Source of the DNA: Planctomycetota bacterium
Lineage (GTDB): Bacteria; Planctomycetota; Phycisphaerae; Phycisphaerales; UBA1924
Assembly: GCA_030950285.1 (NCBI GenBank)
Contig: JAUZRR010000011.1
Coordinates: 1 to 64,000 of the forward strand
DNA: 64,000 bases
Direction: 5' to 3'
Shown: piece after piece, positions 18,314-27,116 of the stretch
Layout of the letters: every line of letters starts with the position of its first letter
Numbering within the stretch: the stretch's first letter is position 1
Notes under the pieces: generated by a model
What the model saw: the letters and a program-made list of their open reading frames with translations, nothing else
Database searches by the model: none
What the model was told of the DNA's origin: nothing
Position numbers and translations under genes: made by a program

Positions 18314-20432
18314 TCCGGACCACCACCAGCGTGATGTCGTCGAGCTGCGGATGCCCGCCCCGGAAGCGGTTGACATCCTCGACCACCGCGTCGGCGATCT
18401 CGCCGGCCGTGCCGCCCGCGTGCCGGCGGATGCACTCGCGCAGCCGGTCCTTGCCGTAGGGCTTCTCGGCCTCGTTGAACGCCTCCCAGATGCCGTCGGT
18501 CCCCAGAAAGAGAATCTTCCCGACCCCGACCGAATCGGTGCGCTCTTCGGTAAACACCCACCCTTGCTCGACCCCGAGCGGGATGTCCTTGCCGACCAGT
18601 TCGGTAAATGCGTCGGCCGTCGGGTCGTAGACCAGCACCGGGTCGTGCCCCGCCCCGACCCACCGCGCCGTGCCTTGCTCGCGGTCGAGCACCAGGAACA
18701 TCAGCGTCATAAACCGCCCGTCGTCGGTGTCGGCGGTGAGGTGACGGTTGATATCCCCAAAGTGCTCGGCCAGCTCGCCGGGCAGGGTCGTCCGCATGCG
18801 GATCAACGCCCGCGCCGTCGCCATCAAGAGTGCCGCCGCCACGCCGTGCCCGGTGACATCCCCCACCGCGATCGCCAGCGTCCCAGCGTCGGGCCGATCA
18901 AACTCGAGGAAGTCGAAGTAGTCCCCCCCGGTCTCGTCGCAATAGACGCTCCGCGCCGCGATATCGAACCCGGGCACCTCGGGGGGCGCCGCCGGCAAAA
19001 GCCCGCGCTGGACCTGCTGGGCAAGGTCCAGCGACTGGCGGATCCGCAACCGATCGCGCAGCTGCGGGACCATCGAGTTGAACGCCGTCGCCAGTTCCCC
19101 GATCTCGTCCTTGCTCTCGATCTCGGCCGAGACATCCAGGTCCCCCGCCGCGACCTTGCGGATCGACGCCACCAGCGTCCCGATCGGTCGGGTAATCACC
19201 CGCACCCCGATCGCCGCAGCGAACATAATGCTCAGCGAGAAGACCACCGCGCTGACAAGCATCCCGATCAGCAGATTCACCGCCTGCGAGCGGATCCGCC
19301 CGGCGGCCTGGTCGGCGATATCGGCGACGCTCCCGACCGGGACCAGCGTGATCAGCCCGGTCCCCTCACCCTCCATCCCCCCAAAGCAGCACAGCATCGG
19401 CACGCCGTCGAGCTCGATGGTCATGTGCCCGTACTCGCTCTGCATGATCCCCTCGAAGATCCGCGCCGTCTGCTCGGGGTCGTCAGCAGCGAAGGTATCG
19501 ATATTGAGAAACCCCGACACCTGCCCGCGGTCCTCGGTGTACGCCTCGCGGACGATGATAAAGATCCCCTCGGACGGAGGCAGCCGGGGGTCAACATAGA
19601 CGAAGATCGTCTCGGCGTCCTTCCCCCACTCGGTCCCGAACCGGAACCCCTCGAGCACCGACCCAAGCCGCGTCACCACCCCCGAGATCCCGATGACCTC
19701 TCCTGCGCTGTTGGTCACCGGCACCACCGACCCGACCAGCCGCTGCCCGGTCGCCGGGTCGATGCTCGCAGACGACCCGGCGCCCCGCCCCAGGCTCGGC
19801 CGCGACCGTTTGTAGATCGGGCTCTCACGCCCGTCGTAGTCCTCGGGCAGCAGCCCGTTCCCGGGATAGACCGCGTGCACCCCCGAATCGAGCGTAATGA
19901 ACTGCCAGAACGCCGTCGTTCGCAACGACGGCGCCAACGCCCGGAACGTCCCGGTCAATCCCGCCAGCTTTGCCGCGTCCTCGCGGCTGCCGCCCGGGGC
20001 CACCGAGATCACCGGGGCCGCGTACGACACCAGCGCCGGCCCCACCGGTCCGCCCCCGGGCGCTCCGGCAACAACGACGTGGTCGGGCGATCGCGCCAGC
20101 CCCGGGGCCTCTCCCCCCGCTCGAAAGGCCGACGCTCCCAAGTACCCGTCGGCGGCCTCAGAAGGAGGTGCCTCGAGCAGGCGGGACGCCTCCCCGGCCT
20201 GCACCAGCACGCCGCTGGCAAACGACCCCCCGATCTGCGCCATCGTCAGCGTGTTCTTGCGGACCACCGCCTGCATCACGCCCTCGGCCTCGAGCTTGAG
20301 GTGCTCGCGCTGGTCCGCCGCGAGCGTGCGGCTGAGCCGGAGCATCGAGGTCAACCCCATCAATGCGACAAACGACGCCGGCAGCAGCGTCGCGACCAAG
20401 ATGGCGATCAGGAACTTCAGGCGGAGAGACAT
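18297..20432 (-). CDS. SpoIIE/PP2C-type serine phosphatase with sensor and HAMP domains
   Basis: 711-residue membrane sensor phosphatase. TM1 at about 7-29 and TM2 at about 380-402 enclose a periplasmic region of about 350 residues that looks like a double Cache domain. A HAMP domain follows (RVITRPIGTLVASIRKVAAGDLD, DEIGELATAFNSM, about 405-460) and then a SpoIIE/PP2C domain with SLDLAQQVQRGLLP, GGDYFDF, AVGDVTGHGVAAALLMA and LDDITLVVVR. The Asp residues of GGDYFD and GDVTGHG bind Mn2+. Members of this group (RsbU-like) act in partner-switching regulation by dephosphorylating an anti-sigma factor antagonist; no such partner is encoded here. Single gene; its 3' end overlaps the glycosyltransferase operon by 17 bp. 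Confidence 0.93.
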   Translation of the reverse strand: MSLRLKFLIAILVATLLPASFVALMGLTSMLRLSRTLAADQREHLKLEAEGVMQAVVRKNTLTMAQIGGSFASGVLVQAGEASRLLEAPPSEAADGYLGASAFRAGGEAPGLARSPDHVVVAGAPGGGPVGPALVSYAAPVISVAPGGSREDAAKLAGLTGTFRALAPSLRTTAFWQFITLDSGVHAVYPGNGLLPEDYDGRESPIYKRSRPSLGRGAGSSASIDPATGQRLVGSVVPVTNSAGEVIGISGVVTRLGSVLEGFRFGTEWGKDAETIFVYVDPRLPPSEGIFIIVREAYTEDRGQVSGFLNIDTFAADDPEQTARIFEGIMQSEYGHMTIELDGVPMLCCFGGMEGEGTGLITLVPVGSVADIADQAAGRIRSQAVNLLIGMLVSAVVFSLSIMFAAAIGVRVITRPIGTLVASIRKVAAGDLDVSAEIESKDEIGELATAFNSMVPQLRDRLRIRQSLDLAQQVQRGLLPAAPPEVPGFDIAARSVYCDETGGDYFDFLEFDRPDAGTLAIAVGDVTGHGVAAALLMATARALIRMRTTLPGELAEHFGDINRHLTADTDDGRFMTLMFLVLDREQGTARWVGAGHDPVLVYDPTADAFTELVGKDIPLGVEQGWVFTEERTDSVGVGKILFLGTDGIWEAFNEAEKPYGKDRLRECIRRHAGGTAGEIADAVVEDVNRFRGGHPQLDDITLVVVRIIDLP

Positions 20433-20462
20433 GCTGCCCGAGCGTAGCAGAACCCCGAGCCG

Positions 20463-21626
20463 TCAGCCGTTCCACTTCCGCTGCGCCGGCCCGGTGTAGG
20501 TCGCGATCGGACGGATCAGCCGGTTGTTGGCGTGCTGCTCCATGATGTGCGCCGCCCACCCCGTGATCCGCGCCGCCACAAAGATCGGCGTGTACTGCGG
20601 CACCGGAATCCCCATCGTGAAGTACGTCATCCCGCACGGGAAATCCACGTTCGGGTGGATGTTCTTCTCCTCGAGCATGATCTGCTGGACCTTCTCACCA
20701 AGCTCAAACAGCTTCACAAACTCGGGCCCGGCCTTCTCGGCGGTCTTCCGCCCCAGCGCGTGCAGGATCGGCGCCCGGTGGTCCCCGTTCTTGTAGACCC
20801 GGTGCCCAAAGCCCATGAGCTTGCGCTTGTCCTTGAACGCCCGGTGCATCCACGCCTCGATCTTCGCCGGGTCGTTCTCCGGCCCGATGTCCTTCCTGAT
20901 CTCGGCGAGCATCTCCATCGCCGCCTCGTTGGCCCCGCCGTGCAACGGGCCCTTCAGCGCCGCGATCGCGCCGGTCACCGCCCCGTGCATGTCGCTCAGC
21001 GTCGCGCAGATCACCCGGCTTGCGAACGTGCTCGCGTTGTAGTCGTGCTCGGCGTACAGCGTCAGCGAGACGTCGATCGTTTTGGCCGCCTCGGGCGAAG
21101 GCTTCTCCCCCGTCATCAGGTACAGCATGTTCGCCGCGTGCGAAAGCTTCGCGTCGCCCCCGGTGTGGACCGCGATCGGCTCCTTGCCATCAATGATGTT
21201 CTGCATGTGCCCGATGATCGTGGGGATCTTCGCGGTCAGCCGCTTGGCTTTGCGCAGGTTCGCCTCGGCCGAGTTGTCCTGGCTGTCCTTGTCCAGGTTC
21301 CCCAAGATCGAGACCGCAGAGCGGAGGACGTCCATCGGGACCGCGGTCCCCTCCTCCAGCATCGGCGCCGCCGCGCGAAGAAAGTCAATCACCTGCGTCG
21401 GCAACGCCCGGTTGGCGATCAACTCATCCTTGAAAAACTGCAACTCCCCGGCGTCGGGCTTGTGCCCCACCAACAGCAGAAACGCAACCTCCTCAAACGT
21501 CGCGTGCGCCGCCAGGTCGTGGATCTCGTACCCACGGTAGATCAGGTCGCCCTGCGCCACCGAACAAATCTGCGTGTCGCCGGCAACGATGCCTTCGAGG
21601 CCTTTGGATGGGGTCGCGGTCGTCAT
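20463..21626 (-). CDS. gltA: Citrate synthase
   Basis: Condenses acetyl-CoA with oxaloacetate at the entry of the TCA cycle. 387 residues, the size of the short (type I, CitZ-like) enzymes. Catalytic residues are in place: His in GPLHGGAN near residue 225, His in GFGHRVYK near 274, Asp in NVDF near 326. A 2-methylcitrate synthase cannot be fully excluded from the sequence alone, but no prp genes are nearby. ATG at 21626. Separate from CrcB, which lies upstream on the same strand with a family B palindrome in between. Confidence 0.93.
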   Translation of the reverse strand: MTTATPSKGLEGIVAGDTQICSVAQGDLIYRGYEIHDLAAHATFEEVAFLLLVGHKPDAGELQFFKDELIANRALPTQVIDFLRAAAPMLEEGTAVPMDVLRSAVSILGNLDKDSQDNSAEANLRKAKRLTAKIPTIIGHMQNIIDGKEPIAVHTGGDAKLSHAANMLYLMTGEKPSPEAAKTIDVSLTLYAEHDYNASTFASRVICATLSDMHGAVTGAIAALKGPLHGGANEAAMEMLAEIRKDIGPENDPAKIEAWMHRAFKDKRKLMGFGHRVYKNGDHRAPILHALGRKTAEKAGPEFVKLFELGEKVQQIMLEEKNIHPNVDFPCGMTYFTMGIPVPQYTPIFVAARITGWAAHIMEQHANNRLIRPIATYTGPAQRKWNG

Positions 21627-21691
21627 CGGTCAATCTCCCTGCAAGAAATGGTGTGGTTGAGACAACACCATAGGAGCCGCCGCCCCAACCC

Positions 21692-21715
21692 GTGACGCCG
21701 GCTTCCAGCCGGTGT
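21692..21715. repeat. Family B palindrome (intergenic copy)
   Basis: Contains CCGGCT, TCC, AGCCGG inside GTGACGCCGGC...GCCGGTGT and is followed by C-rich sequence. It lies between the gltA start and the crcB stop. This is the only family B copy seen outside a reading frame. Confidence 0.85.
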
Positions 21716-21764
21716 GCACCCCGGCCACCCGGTCGCCCCCGCCCGCCCGCCCCGCCCGCCCCGC

Positions 21765-22169
21765 CTACCCCCGCACCGGCACCAGCGACGCAAGCCACCA
21801 CCCCGCCGCCGCCCCGACCAGCCCCACCGCCAGACTCCCCAACACATACAGCACCGCCGGCCCGGGGTGCCCCTGCCGCGCCAGCGCCACCGACTCGTAA
21901 CTGAACGTCGAGAACGTCGTCAGCCCCCCCAGCAACCCCACCGCCACAAACAGCCGCCACGCCTCGGGCATCGACGAACGCACCACCACCACCTGCATCA
22001 CCGCCCCCATCAACAGACACCCAAGCGCGTTGGCCGCCAGCGTGCCGTAGGGGAGCCGCGTCCCCAGCGAAGCCCCCCACAGGCTCAGCCCGTAGCGCCC
22101 CAGCGAACCCAACGCCCCCCCGGCTCCGACAGCAAGACACCGGATGAGGACATCGCCAGCCATACGCAC
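21765..22169 (-). CDS. crcB: Fluoride exporter CrcB/Fluc
   Basis: Dual-topology fluoride channel, 134 residues with four transmembrane helices. Family motifs are visible: GGALGSLGRY in TM1, ANALGCLLMG in TM2 with the conserved Asn, and VGLLGGLTTFSTFS in TM3 with the Na+ and F- coordinating Thr/Phe/Ser residues. Only one copy is present here, so a homodimer is expected. Start is GTG at 22169 or ATG at 22163. The neighbouring hydantoinase gene starts 17 bp away on the other strand, leaving no room for a fluoride riboswitch in the intergenic space. Confidence 0.93.
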   Translation of the reverse strand: MRMAGDVLIRCLAVGAGGALGSLGRYGLSLWGASLGTRLPYGTLAANALGCLLMGAVMQVVVVRSSMPEAWRLFVAVGLLGGLTTFSTFSYESVALARQGHPGPAVLYVLGSLAVGLVGAAAGWWLASLVPVRG

Positions 22170-22186
22170 CGTACTCTACCACCCCG

Positions 22187-25100
22187 ATGCCACCACGCGA
22201 ATCCACACGCCGATCCGCCCCGCCGCCCCCCTGGCAACTCGCTATCGATACCGGTGGCACCTTCACCGACTGCATCGCACGTGCCCCCCACGCCCCCCAC
22301 GCCCCCCACGGCTCGACCCACCGCTGCAAAGTCCTCAGCACCGGGGCCGTCCGGGCGACCGTCCGGCAGATCCTCTCGCCCACCGAACTGATCCTCGAAG
22401 CCGAATGGCTCGACCGCCCGGCCTTTGCCATCGGCGCAACCCTCCGCCCCACGCACCACCAGCCCCCCCACCAACCCCCCCACCAGCCCGCCCACCCGAT
22501 CGCCGCACACATCACCCGCGCCCAGCCAACCTCCCCCACCAACCCCGGCCTCGGCCGCGTCGAGCTGCGTGGCACCGGCTTCCAGCCGGTGTACCCCCCC
22601 ACCCCCACCAGCACCCTCTCCCCCGGCGACACCGTCGAAATCTCCACCGGCGAAGAGGCCCCCATCCTCGCCGCCCGCCTCGTCACCGGCACCCCCGTCG
22701 GCCACCCCCTGCCCACCATGCACCTGCGCCTCGCCACCACCCGAGGCACCAACGCCCTTCTCCAGCGCCGCGGCGGCCGCGTGGCGTTCTTCGTCACCGA
22801 GGGCTTTGCCGACCTGCTCACCATCGGCGACCAGACCCGCCCCGACCTCTTCACCCTCCGCGTCCAACGCCCCGACCCCCTCCACGAACAGGTCGTCGAA
22901 GTCCACGAACGCCTCGACGCTGCCGGCACCGTGCTGCGGCCGCTCGATCTCGAAGCCCTCCGCGCCGACGCCCGACGCACCCTCGACGCCGGCATCCGCA
23001 CCGCCGCCGTCGCCCTTCTCCACGCCTGGCGCAACCCCCACCACGAACGCCTCATCCGCGACGCGCTCCTCGACGAAGGCTTCGACCACGTCTCGGTCTC
23101 CAGCGATCTGGGCGCCTCCATCGGCTTCCTCGCCCGCGCCCAGACCACCGTCGTCAACGCCTTTCTCGCCCCCGTGATCGACCGCTACCTCGACAACGTC
23201 GCCGCCCCGCTCGACGCCCGCTCCACGCTCCTGGTCATGACCAGCAGCGGCGGCCTGATCGACCGCCCCGGCTTTGCCCCCAAGGACAGCCTCCTCTCCG
23301 GCCCGGCCGGGGGCGTCGTCGGCGCAGCCGCCGCCGGACGCCAAGCCGGGTGCCCCCACGTCGTCAGCTTCGACATGGGAGGCACCAGCACCGACTGCGC
23401 CCGCTGCGAAGGCACGCCCGAACTCATCTACAAAACCCGCGTCGGTGACGCCCGCGTCGGCGATGCGCAGATCGTCTCGCCCAGCGTCGCGGTCGAGACC
23501 GTCGCCGCCGGGGGAGGGTCCGTCTGCCGGGTCGAGCACGCCGAGCTCCGCGTCGGCCCGGAGAGCGCCGGCGCCGAGCCCGGCCCCGCCTGCTACGGCC
23601 GCGGCGGCCCGCTGACCATCACCGATTGCAACCTCCTCCTCGGCAGAATCGACACCGCGCGCTTTGCCCTGCCCCTCGACCAGACCGCCGCACAACAGCA
23701 AGCCAACGCCGTGCTCGCCGACGCACGCGAACAGCTCGACGACACGCTCGATCTCGAATCCCTGCTCGCGGGCTTTGTCGATCTTGCCAACCAGCGCATG
23801 GCAGAAGCGATCCGCCGCATCACCGTCCGCCGCGGGCACGACCCGGCCGACCACGCCCTGGTCGCCTTCGGCGGTGCCGGCCCCCAGCACGCCTGCGCCA
23901 TCGCCGAACTGCTCGGGATGGACCGCGTGATCGTCCCCCCGGACGCCGGCCTGCTCAGCGCCGTCGGCCTGACCATCGCGGCCCTCGAACGCACCTGCGC
24001 CGCCCAGGTCCTCCTGCCCCTCGACGAAACACTCGGCACGCTCGACACACAACTGGACGACCTCGAAGCCCACGCCCGTGCCGCCCTGCCCGCCAACGTC
24101 CGTCAGGAGAATCGCCCCGTCACCTCCCGCCGCTCGGCCGAGCTCCGCTTTGCCGGGCAGGACGACATCCTCGAACTCGACGCCGACGAAACACACGATC
24201 TCGCCGCACGGTTTGCCGCACGCTCCCGCGCAGTCTTTGGCTACCTCCCGAGCAACACCGCAATCGAGCTGGTCACCCTCCGCGTCACCGTTGCTGTCAA
24301 AGAAACACACGACAACTCCGCCCCCTCCCTCCGCCCACCCGTGGCACCGGCTTCCAGCCGGTGTGAACCCCCTCCCCCACCCCGGCCCCCACTCCGGCCC
24401 CATCGCGTCTACACCGCCAGCTGGACCGACGCCCACGCCGCAACGCGGGAGTCCCTGACAGCGGATATCCCTCTGGCCGGGCCGGCGCTCCTGACCGACC
24501 CCCACTCGACGGTCTTCGTCGAGCGCGGCTGGCGGGCAACCGCCGACGAAACCGGCACAATCACACTGCGGCGTGAAACCGAAACACCCGCCGCGAGCGC
24601 ACAACCGACGACCGCCTCCCGTGCTGTCGAGGTCGAACTCGCCGTCGGCAAGCTCGCCGCGATCGCCGAGGAAATGGGCGAAAGGCTCTGCCGCGCCGCG
24701 GTCTCGACCAACGTCAAGCAACGCCGCGACTTCTCCTGCGCCATCCTCGATGCCCAGGGCCGCCTCGTCGTCAATGCTCCGCACGTCCCGGTCCATCTGG
24801 GGTCCATGGGCGTCTGCGTGCGCGCAGTCCGCGAGCTGCTCGGCACCGATCTCCAGCACGCCACAATCGTCACCAACCACCCGGCCTTCGGCGGCTCGCA
24901 CCTGCCCGACGTCACCCTCATCCACCCCGTCCACAACGCCGCCGGACGCCTCCTCGGCTACACCGCCGCCCGCGCCCACCACGCCGAGATCGGAGGCATC
25001 GCCCCCGGCTCGATGGCACCCGAAGCGACAACCCTCGCCGACGAGGGCGTCGTCATCCCGCCCACAACACTCGGCCGCGAGAACCAGGTGGACTGGAACA

Positions 25101-26170
25101 CCGCTCGACAACTCTTTGCGACCGGACCCCACCCAAGCCGCGGCCCGACAACGAACATGCGCGACCTCGCCGCCAGCGCGCACGCGGTCTGGGCCGGCGC
25201 TCGCGAACTCCGACAACTCGGCGACCAACTCGGGGCCGAGGGGCTCGCATCGCTCGGCGTGACGATCCGTGAACGCGCAGCAGCACGAATCCGAGCCGCG
25301 CTCGCTCGCATGCCCGACGGCATCTACCACCACCAGGAACCCGTGCGCAACGGCGGCCCGATCCGTGTCCGCTTCGAGATCAAAGGCGAGCGCGCAATCA
25401 TCGACTTCGCCGGCTCAGGACAAACACACCCCAACTGCCTCAACGCCACTCCAGCGATCGTCACCAGCGCCGCCGTCTATGTGCTGCGCCTGCTCATCGA
25501 CGAAGACCTCCCCCTCAACGAAGGACTCCTCGAACCCGTCGAGCTCCGCATCCCCCGAGGCATGCTCGACCCCGAGTTCCACCACGACCCCGCAGCCTGC
25601 CCCGCGGTCGCCGGCGGAAATGTCGAAATGAGCCAGCTCCTCGTCGAGAGCATGCTCACCGCACTCGGCCTGTGCGCACAAAGCCAGGGCACCATGAACA
25701 ACATCGTCTTCGGCAACGAATCGTTCGGGGTCTACGAAACCCTCGGCGGCGGGTGCGGCGCCGGGCCGGGCTACCCCGGGGCGTCGGCGGCGCATTCGCA
25801 TATGACAAACACCTCGCTCACCGATCTCGAGATTCTCGAACACCGCCACCCGGTGCGGATCGAACGCTGCACGGTCCGCAGAGGCTCCGGCGGCCGCGGC
25901 CGATGGCCGGGCGGTGATGGGCTCGTCCGCGAGTACCACTTTCTGACCGCCGTCCAGATCGGCGTCCTTTCCGGGCGTGACCGGGCTGCCAGCGGCCTGG
26001 AAGGGGGTTCGGCCGGTGCCCTCGCGAAGTTTGTGCTCACCCAACCAGACGGCACCGAAGAGCCACTGGGCGCGGGGACCGTCACAGGCGAAGCGGGGGC
26101 AAAGCTCCTGATCGAGACGCCCGGCGGCGGTGGGTATTCCTCCTCTGATTTGCCATCCCGGTGCATATAA
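22187..26170 (+). CDS. Fused hydantoinase/oxoprolinase HyuA-HyuB protein
   Basis: 1327-residue ATP-dependent amidohydrolase of the 5-oxoprolinase/hydantoinase/acetone carboxylase superfamily. The HyuA half (about 15-790) shows the actin-like phosphate loops DTGGTFTD near residue 21, RLATTRGTNALL and DMGGTSTDCAR, and GGAGPQHACA. The HyuB half begins near residue 810 (VELAVGKLAAIAEEMGERLCRAAVSTN) and runs to the end with HLPDVTL and GGGGY. Fusion of both subunits is the eukaryotic/bacterial 5-oxoprolinase layout, so ATP-dependent cleavage of 5-oxoproline to glutamate is the best guess. Two low-complexity, repeat-derived stretches interrupt it, near residues 85-145 and 718-740 (family B palindromes plus C-rich microsatellite). 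The N-terminus has a HAPHAPHG microsatellite. Confidence 0.9.
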   Translation: MPPRESTRRSAPPPPWQLAIDTGGTFTDCIARAPHAPHAPHGSTHRCKVLSTGAVRATVRQILSPTELILEAEWLDRPAFAIGATLRPTHHQPPHQPPHQPAHPIAAHITRAQPTSPTNPGLGRVELRGTGFQPVYPPTPTSTLSPGDTVEISTGEEAPILAARLVTGTPVGHPLPTMHLRLATTRGTNALLQRRGGRVAFFVTEGFADLLTIGDQTRPDLFTLRVQRPDPLHEQVVEVHERLDAAGTVLRPLDLEALRADARRTLDAGIRTAAVALLHAWRNPHHERLIRDALLDEGFDHVSVSSDLGASIGFLARAQTTVVNAFLAPVIDRYLDNVAAPLDARSTLLVMTSSGGLIDRPGFAPKDSLLSGPAGGVVGAAAAGRQAGCPHVVSFDMGGTSTDCARCEGTPELIYKTRVGDARVGDAQIVSPSVAVETVAAGGGSVCRVEHAELRVGPESAGAEPGPACYGRGGPLTITDCNLLLGRIDTARFALPLDQTAAQQQANAVLADAREQLDDTLDLESLLAGFVDLANQRMAEAIRRITVRRGHDPADHALVAFGGAGPQHACAIAELLGMDRVIVPPDAGLLSAVGLTIAALERTCAAQVLLPLDETLGTLDTQLDDLEAHARAALPANVRQENRPVTSRRSAELRFAGQDDILELDADETHDLAARFAARSRAVFGYLPSNTAIELVTLRVTVAVKETHDNSAPSLRPPVAPASSRCEPPPPPRPPLRPHRVYTASWTDAHAATRESLTADIPLAGPALLTDPHSTVFVERGWRATADETGTITLRRETETPAASAQPTTASRAVEVELAVGKLAAIAEEMGERLCRAAVSTNVKQRRDFSCAILDAQGRLVVNAPHVPVHLGSMGVCVRAVRELLGTDLQHATIVTNHPAFGGSHLPDVTLIHPVHNAAGRLLGYTAARAHHAEIGGIAPGSMAPEATTLADEGVVIPPTTLGRENQVDWNTARQLFATGPHPSRGPTTNMRDLAASAHAVWAGARELRQLGDQLGAEGLASLGVTIRERAAARIRAALARMPDGIYHHQEPVRNGGPIRVRFEIKGERAIIDFAGSGQTHPNCLNATPAIVTSAAVYVLRLLIDEDLPLNEGLLEPVELRIPRGMLDPEFHHDPAACPAVAGGNVEMSQLLVESMLTALGLCAQSQGTMNNIVFGNESFGVYETLGGGCGAGPGYPGASAAHSHMTNTSLTDLEILEHRHPVRIERCTVRRGSGGRGRWPGGDGLVREYHFLTAVQIGVLSGRDRAASGLEGGSAGALAKFVLTQPDGTEEPLGAGTVTGEAGAKLLIETPGGGGYSSSDLPSRCI
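22569..22592. repeat. Family B palindrome inside the hydantoinase gene (first)
   Basis: GTGGCACCGGCT, TCC, AGCCGGTGT, followed by C-rich sequence (CCCCCCCACCCCCACC). It is read in frame as GTGFQPV followed by Pro/Thr. Upstream, 22460-22500 is a Pro/His-coding CCCCCCACC-type microsatellite. Confidence 0.9.
24341..24364. repeat. Family B palindrome inside the hydantoinase gene (second)
   Basis: Same 24-bp sequence as the copy at 22569, but read in another frame (VAPASSRC), followed by a proline-coding C-rich run to about 24405. The reading frame is kept across it, at the junction before the HyuB half. Confidence 0.9.
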
Positions 26171-26195
26171 TGGGTGGTTTTCCCGACATTACAAC

Positions 26196-26232
26196 CCGAT
26201 CATTTGCCGATCATGTTATCCATCTAGGATAA
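26196..26232. promoter_or_regulatory. Operator-like repeats upstream of the PAS-LuxR regulator
   Basis: A direct repeat CCGATCAT at 26196-26203 and 26207-26214 (11-bp period, one helical turn) is followed by a perfect inverted repeat TTATCC, ATCTA, GGATAA at 26216-26232. It lies in the AT-richer 181-bp gap upstream of the regulator, the only gene it can plausibly control on the plus strand. The binding protein is unknown; autoregulation is a guess. Confidence 0.45.
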
Positions 26233-26351
26233 GCACTTGATTCCCCACACGAAGCGGCTTTCATGGGAGAAGATCTATTTTCACGTGCGGTGCAACCTCG
26301 GTCGCGGGGCCCGCATTTGTCTGCCGCCAGGCCTTGCCCAAGGAGAACCCC

Positions 26352-27023
26352 ATGCCCGAGATGATCCAGGACGCCGCGATGATCGAGTTGAAAAAGGCCA
26401 CCCCCGCTGCCGCCAGGACCGGTGACTTTGTGTGGGCCGCTCTCGCCAACGATTCGGGGAGTGCCGTGCTCGTCTACGACGCACAGGGGCGGATCAGTTT
26501 CGGAAACCAGACCGCCTCGTCGATGCTCACCGGCGACGCGGCGACCGAGTTTGGCACCAAATCGCTCCACGACGTGATGAAAGCCGAGATCGCCGAGGAG
26601 CACATCGCCCACGCCAGGCAGGTCCTCGAGACCGGCGAGCCCGTCGTGATCGACGGCATGATCGCCGGGCGGCTCATGCGGGCGACTCTCCGTCCGGTGC
26701 GAGGGGAATCCCCCCAGGAGCACCGCGTGCTCGAGACCCTGCGGACGATCCCCGCTGAAGAAGCCAAACCCGAGATCGGCAACTACGTCAAAGCCAAGAC
26801 CAACGACGAGGGCGTGCTCGGCAAGCTGACCGCCCGCGAGCGTGAGGTCCTGTTCCACATCGGCCGCGGGCTCTCGACGGCCAACATCGCCGCGACCCTC
26901 GGGCGCAGCACCAAGACCGTCGAGTGGCACCGGGTGAGCCTGGGCAACAAGCTCGCAATCACCAACCGCGTCGAACTGGCAAGGATCGCGATCCGGGCCG
27001 GGGTCACCGGCGTCGAAGACTGA
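26352..27023 (+). CDS. PAS-like / LuxR-type HTH transcriptional regulator
   Basis: 223 residues. The N-terminal half (about 28-100) has the PAS-like pattern VLVYDAQGRISFGNQTASSML...; no phospho-acceptor receiver domain is present. The C-terminal DNA-binding domain is a typical LuxR/FixJ helix-turn-helix: LTAREREVLFHIGRGLSTANIAATLGRSTKTVEWHR... Start ATG at 26352 has AAGGAGAA at 26339-26346; a TTG 18 bp upstream is possible but lacks a site. Without a haem- or flavin-binding signature the ligand sensed by the PAS part is unknown. Stands alone, with repeats in its upstream region. Confidence 0.85.
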   Translation: MPEMIQDAAMIELKKATPAAARTGDFVWAALANDSGSAVLVYDAQGRISFGNQTASSMLTGDAATEFGTKSLHDVMKAEIAEEHIAHARQVLETGEPVVIDGMIAGRLMRATLRPVRGESPQEHRVLETLRTIPAEEAKPEIGNYVKAKTNDEGVLGKLTAREREVLFHIGRGLSTANIAATLGRSTKTVEWHRVSLGNKLAITNRVELARIAIRAGVTGVED

Positions 27024-27116
27024 CGCTGGGTCTCTCCGTTCCGGGAACTCTCACGCCCTCTCGGGGGTACGCTTTTGTGAGCGGCGAAGTGCCCGTTCAC
27101 CGAGGTGGGAAACGGA

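Noticed and set aside
17256-20447. Long plus-strand frame (about 1060 codons) overlapping the GT4 and phosphatase genes
   Set aside because: Runs antisense to the phosphatase and out of frame to the GT4; composition of a shadow frame.
22085-25333. Long minus-strand frame opposite the hydantoinase gene (about 1080 codons)
   Set aside because: Antisense shadow of a strong coding gene; Gly/Ala/Asp-rich with no motifs.
26166-26171. TATAAT as a -10 box at the end of the hydantoinase gene
   Set aside because: The nearest -35-like sequence is spaced about 10 bp away and the box overlaps the stop codon; chance match.
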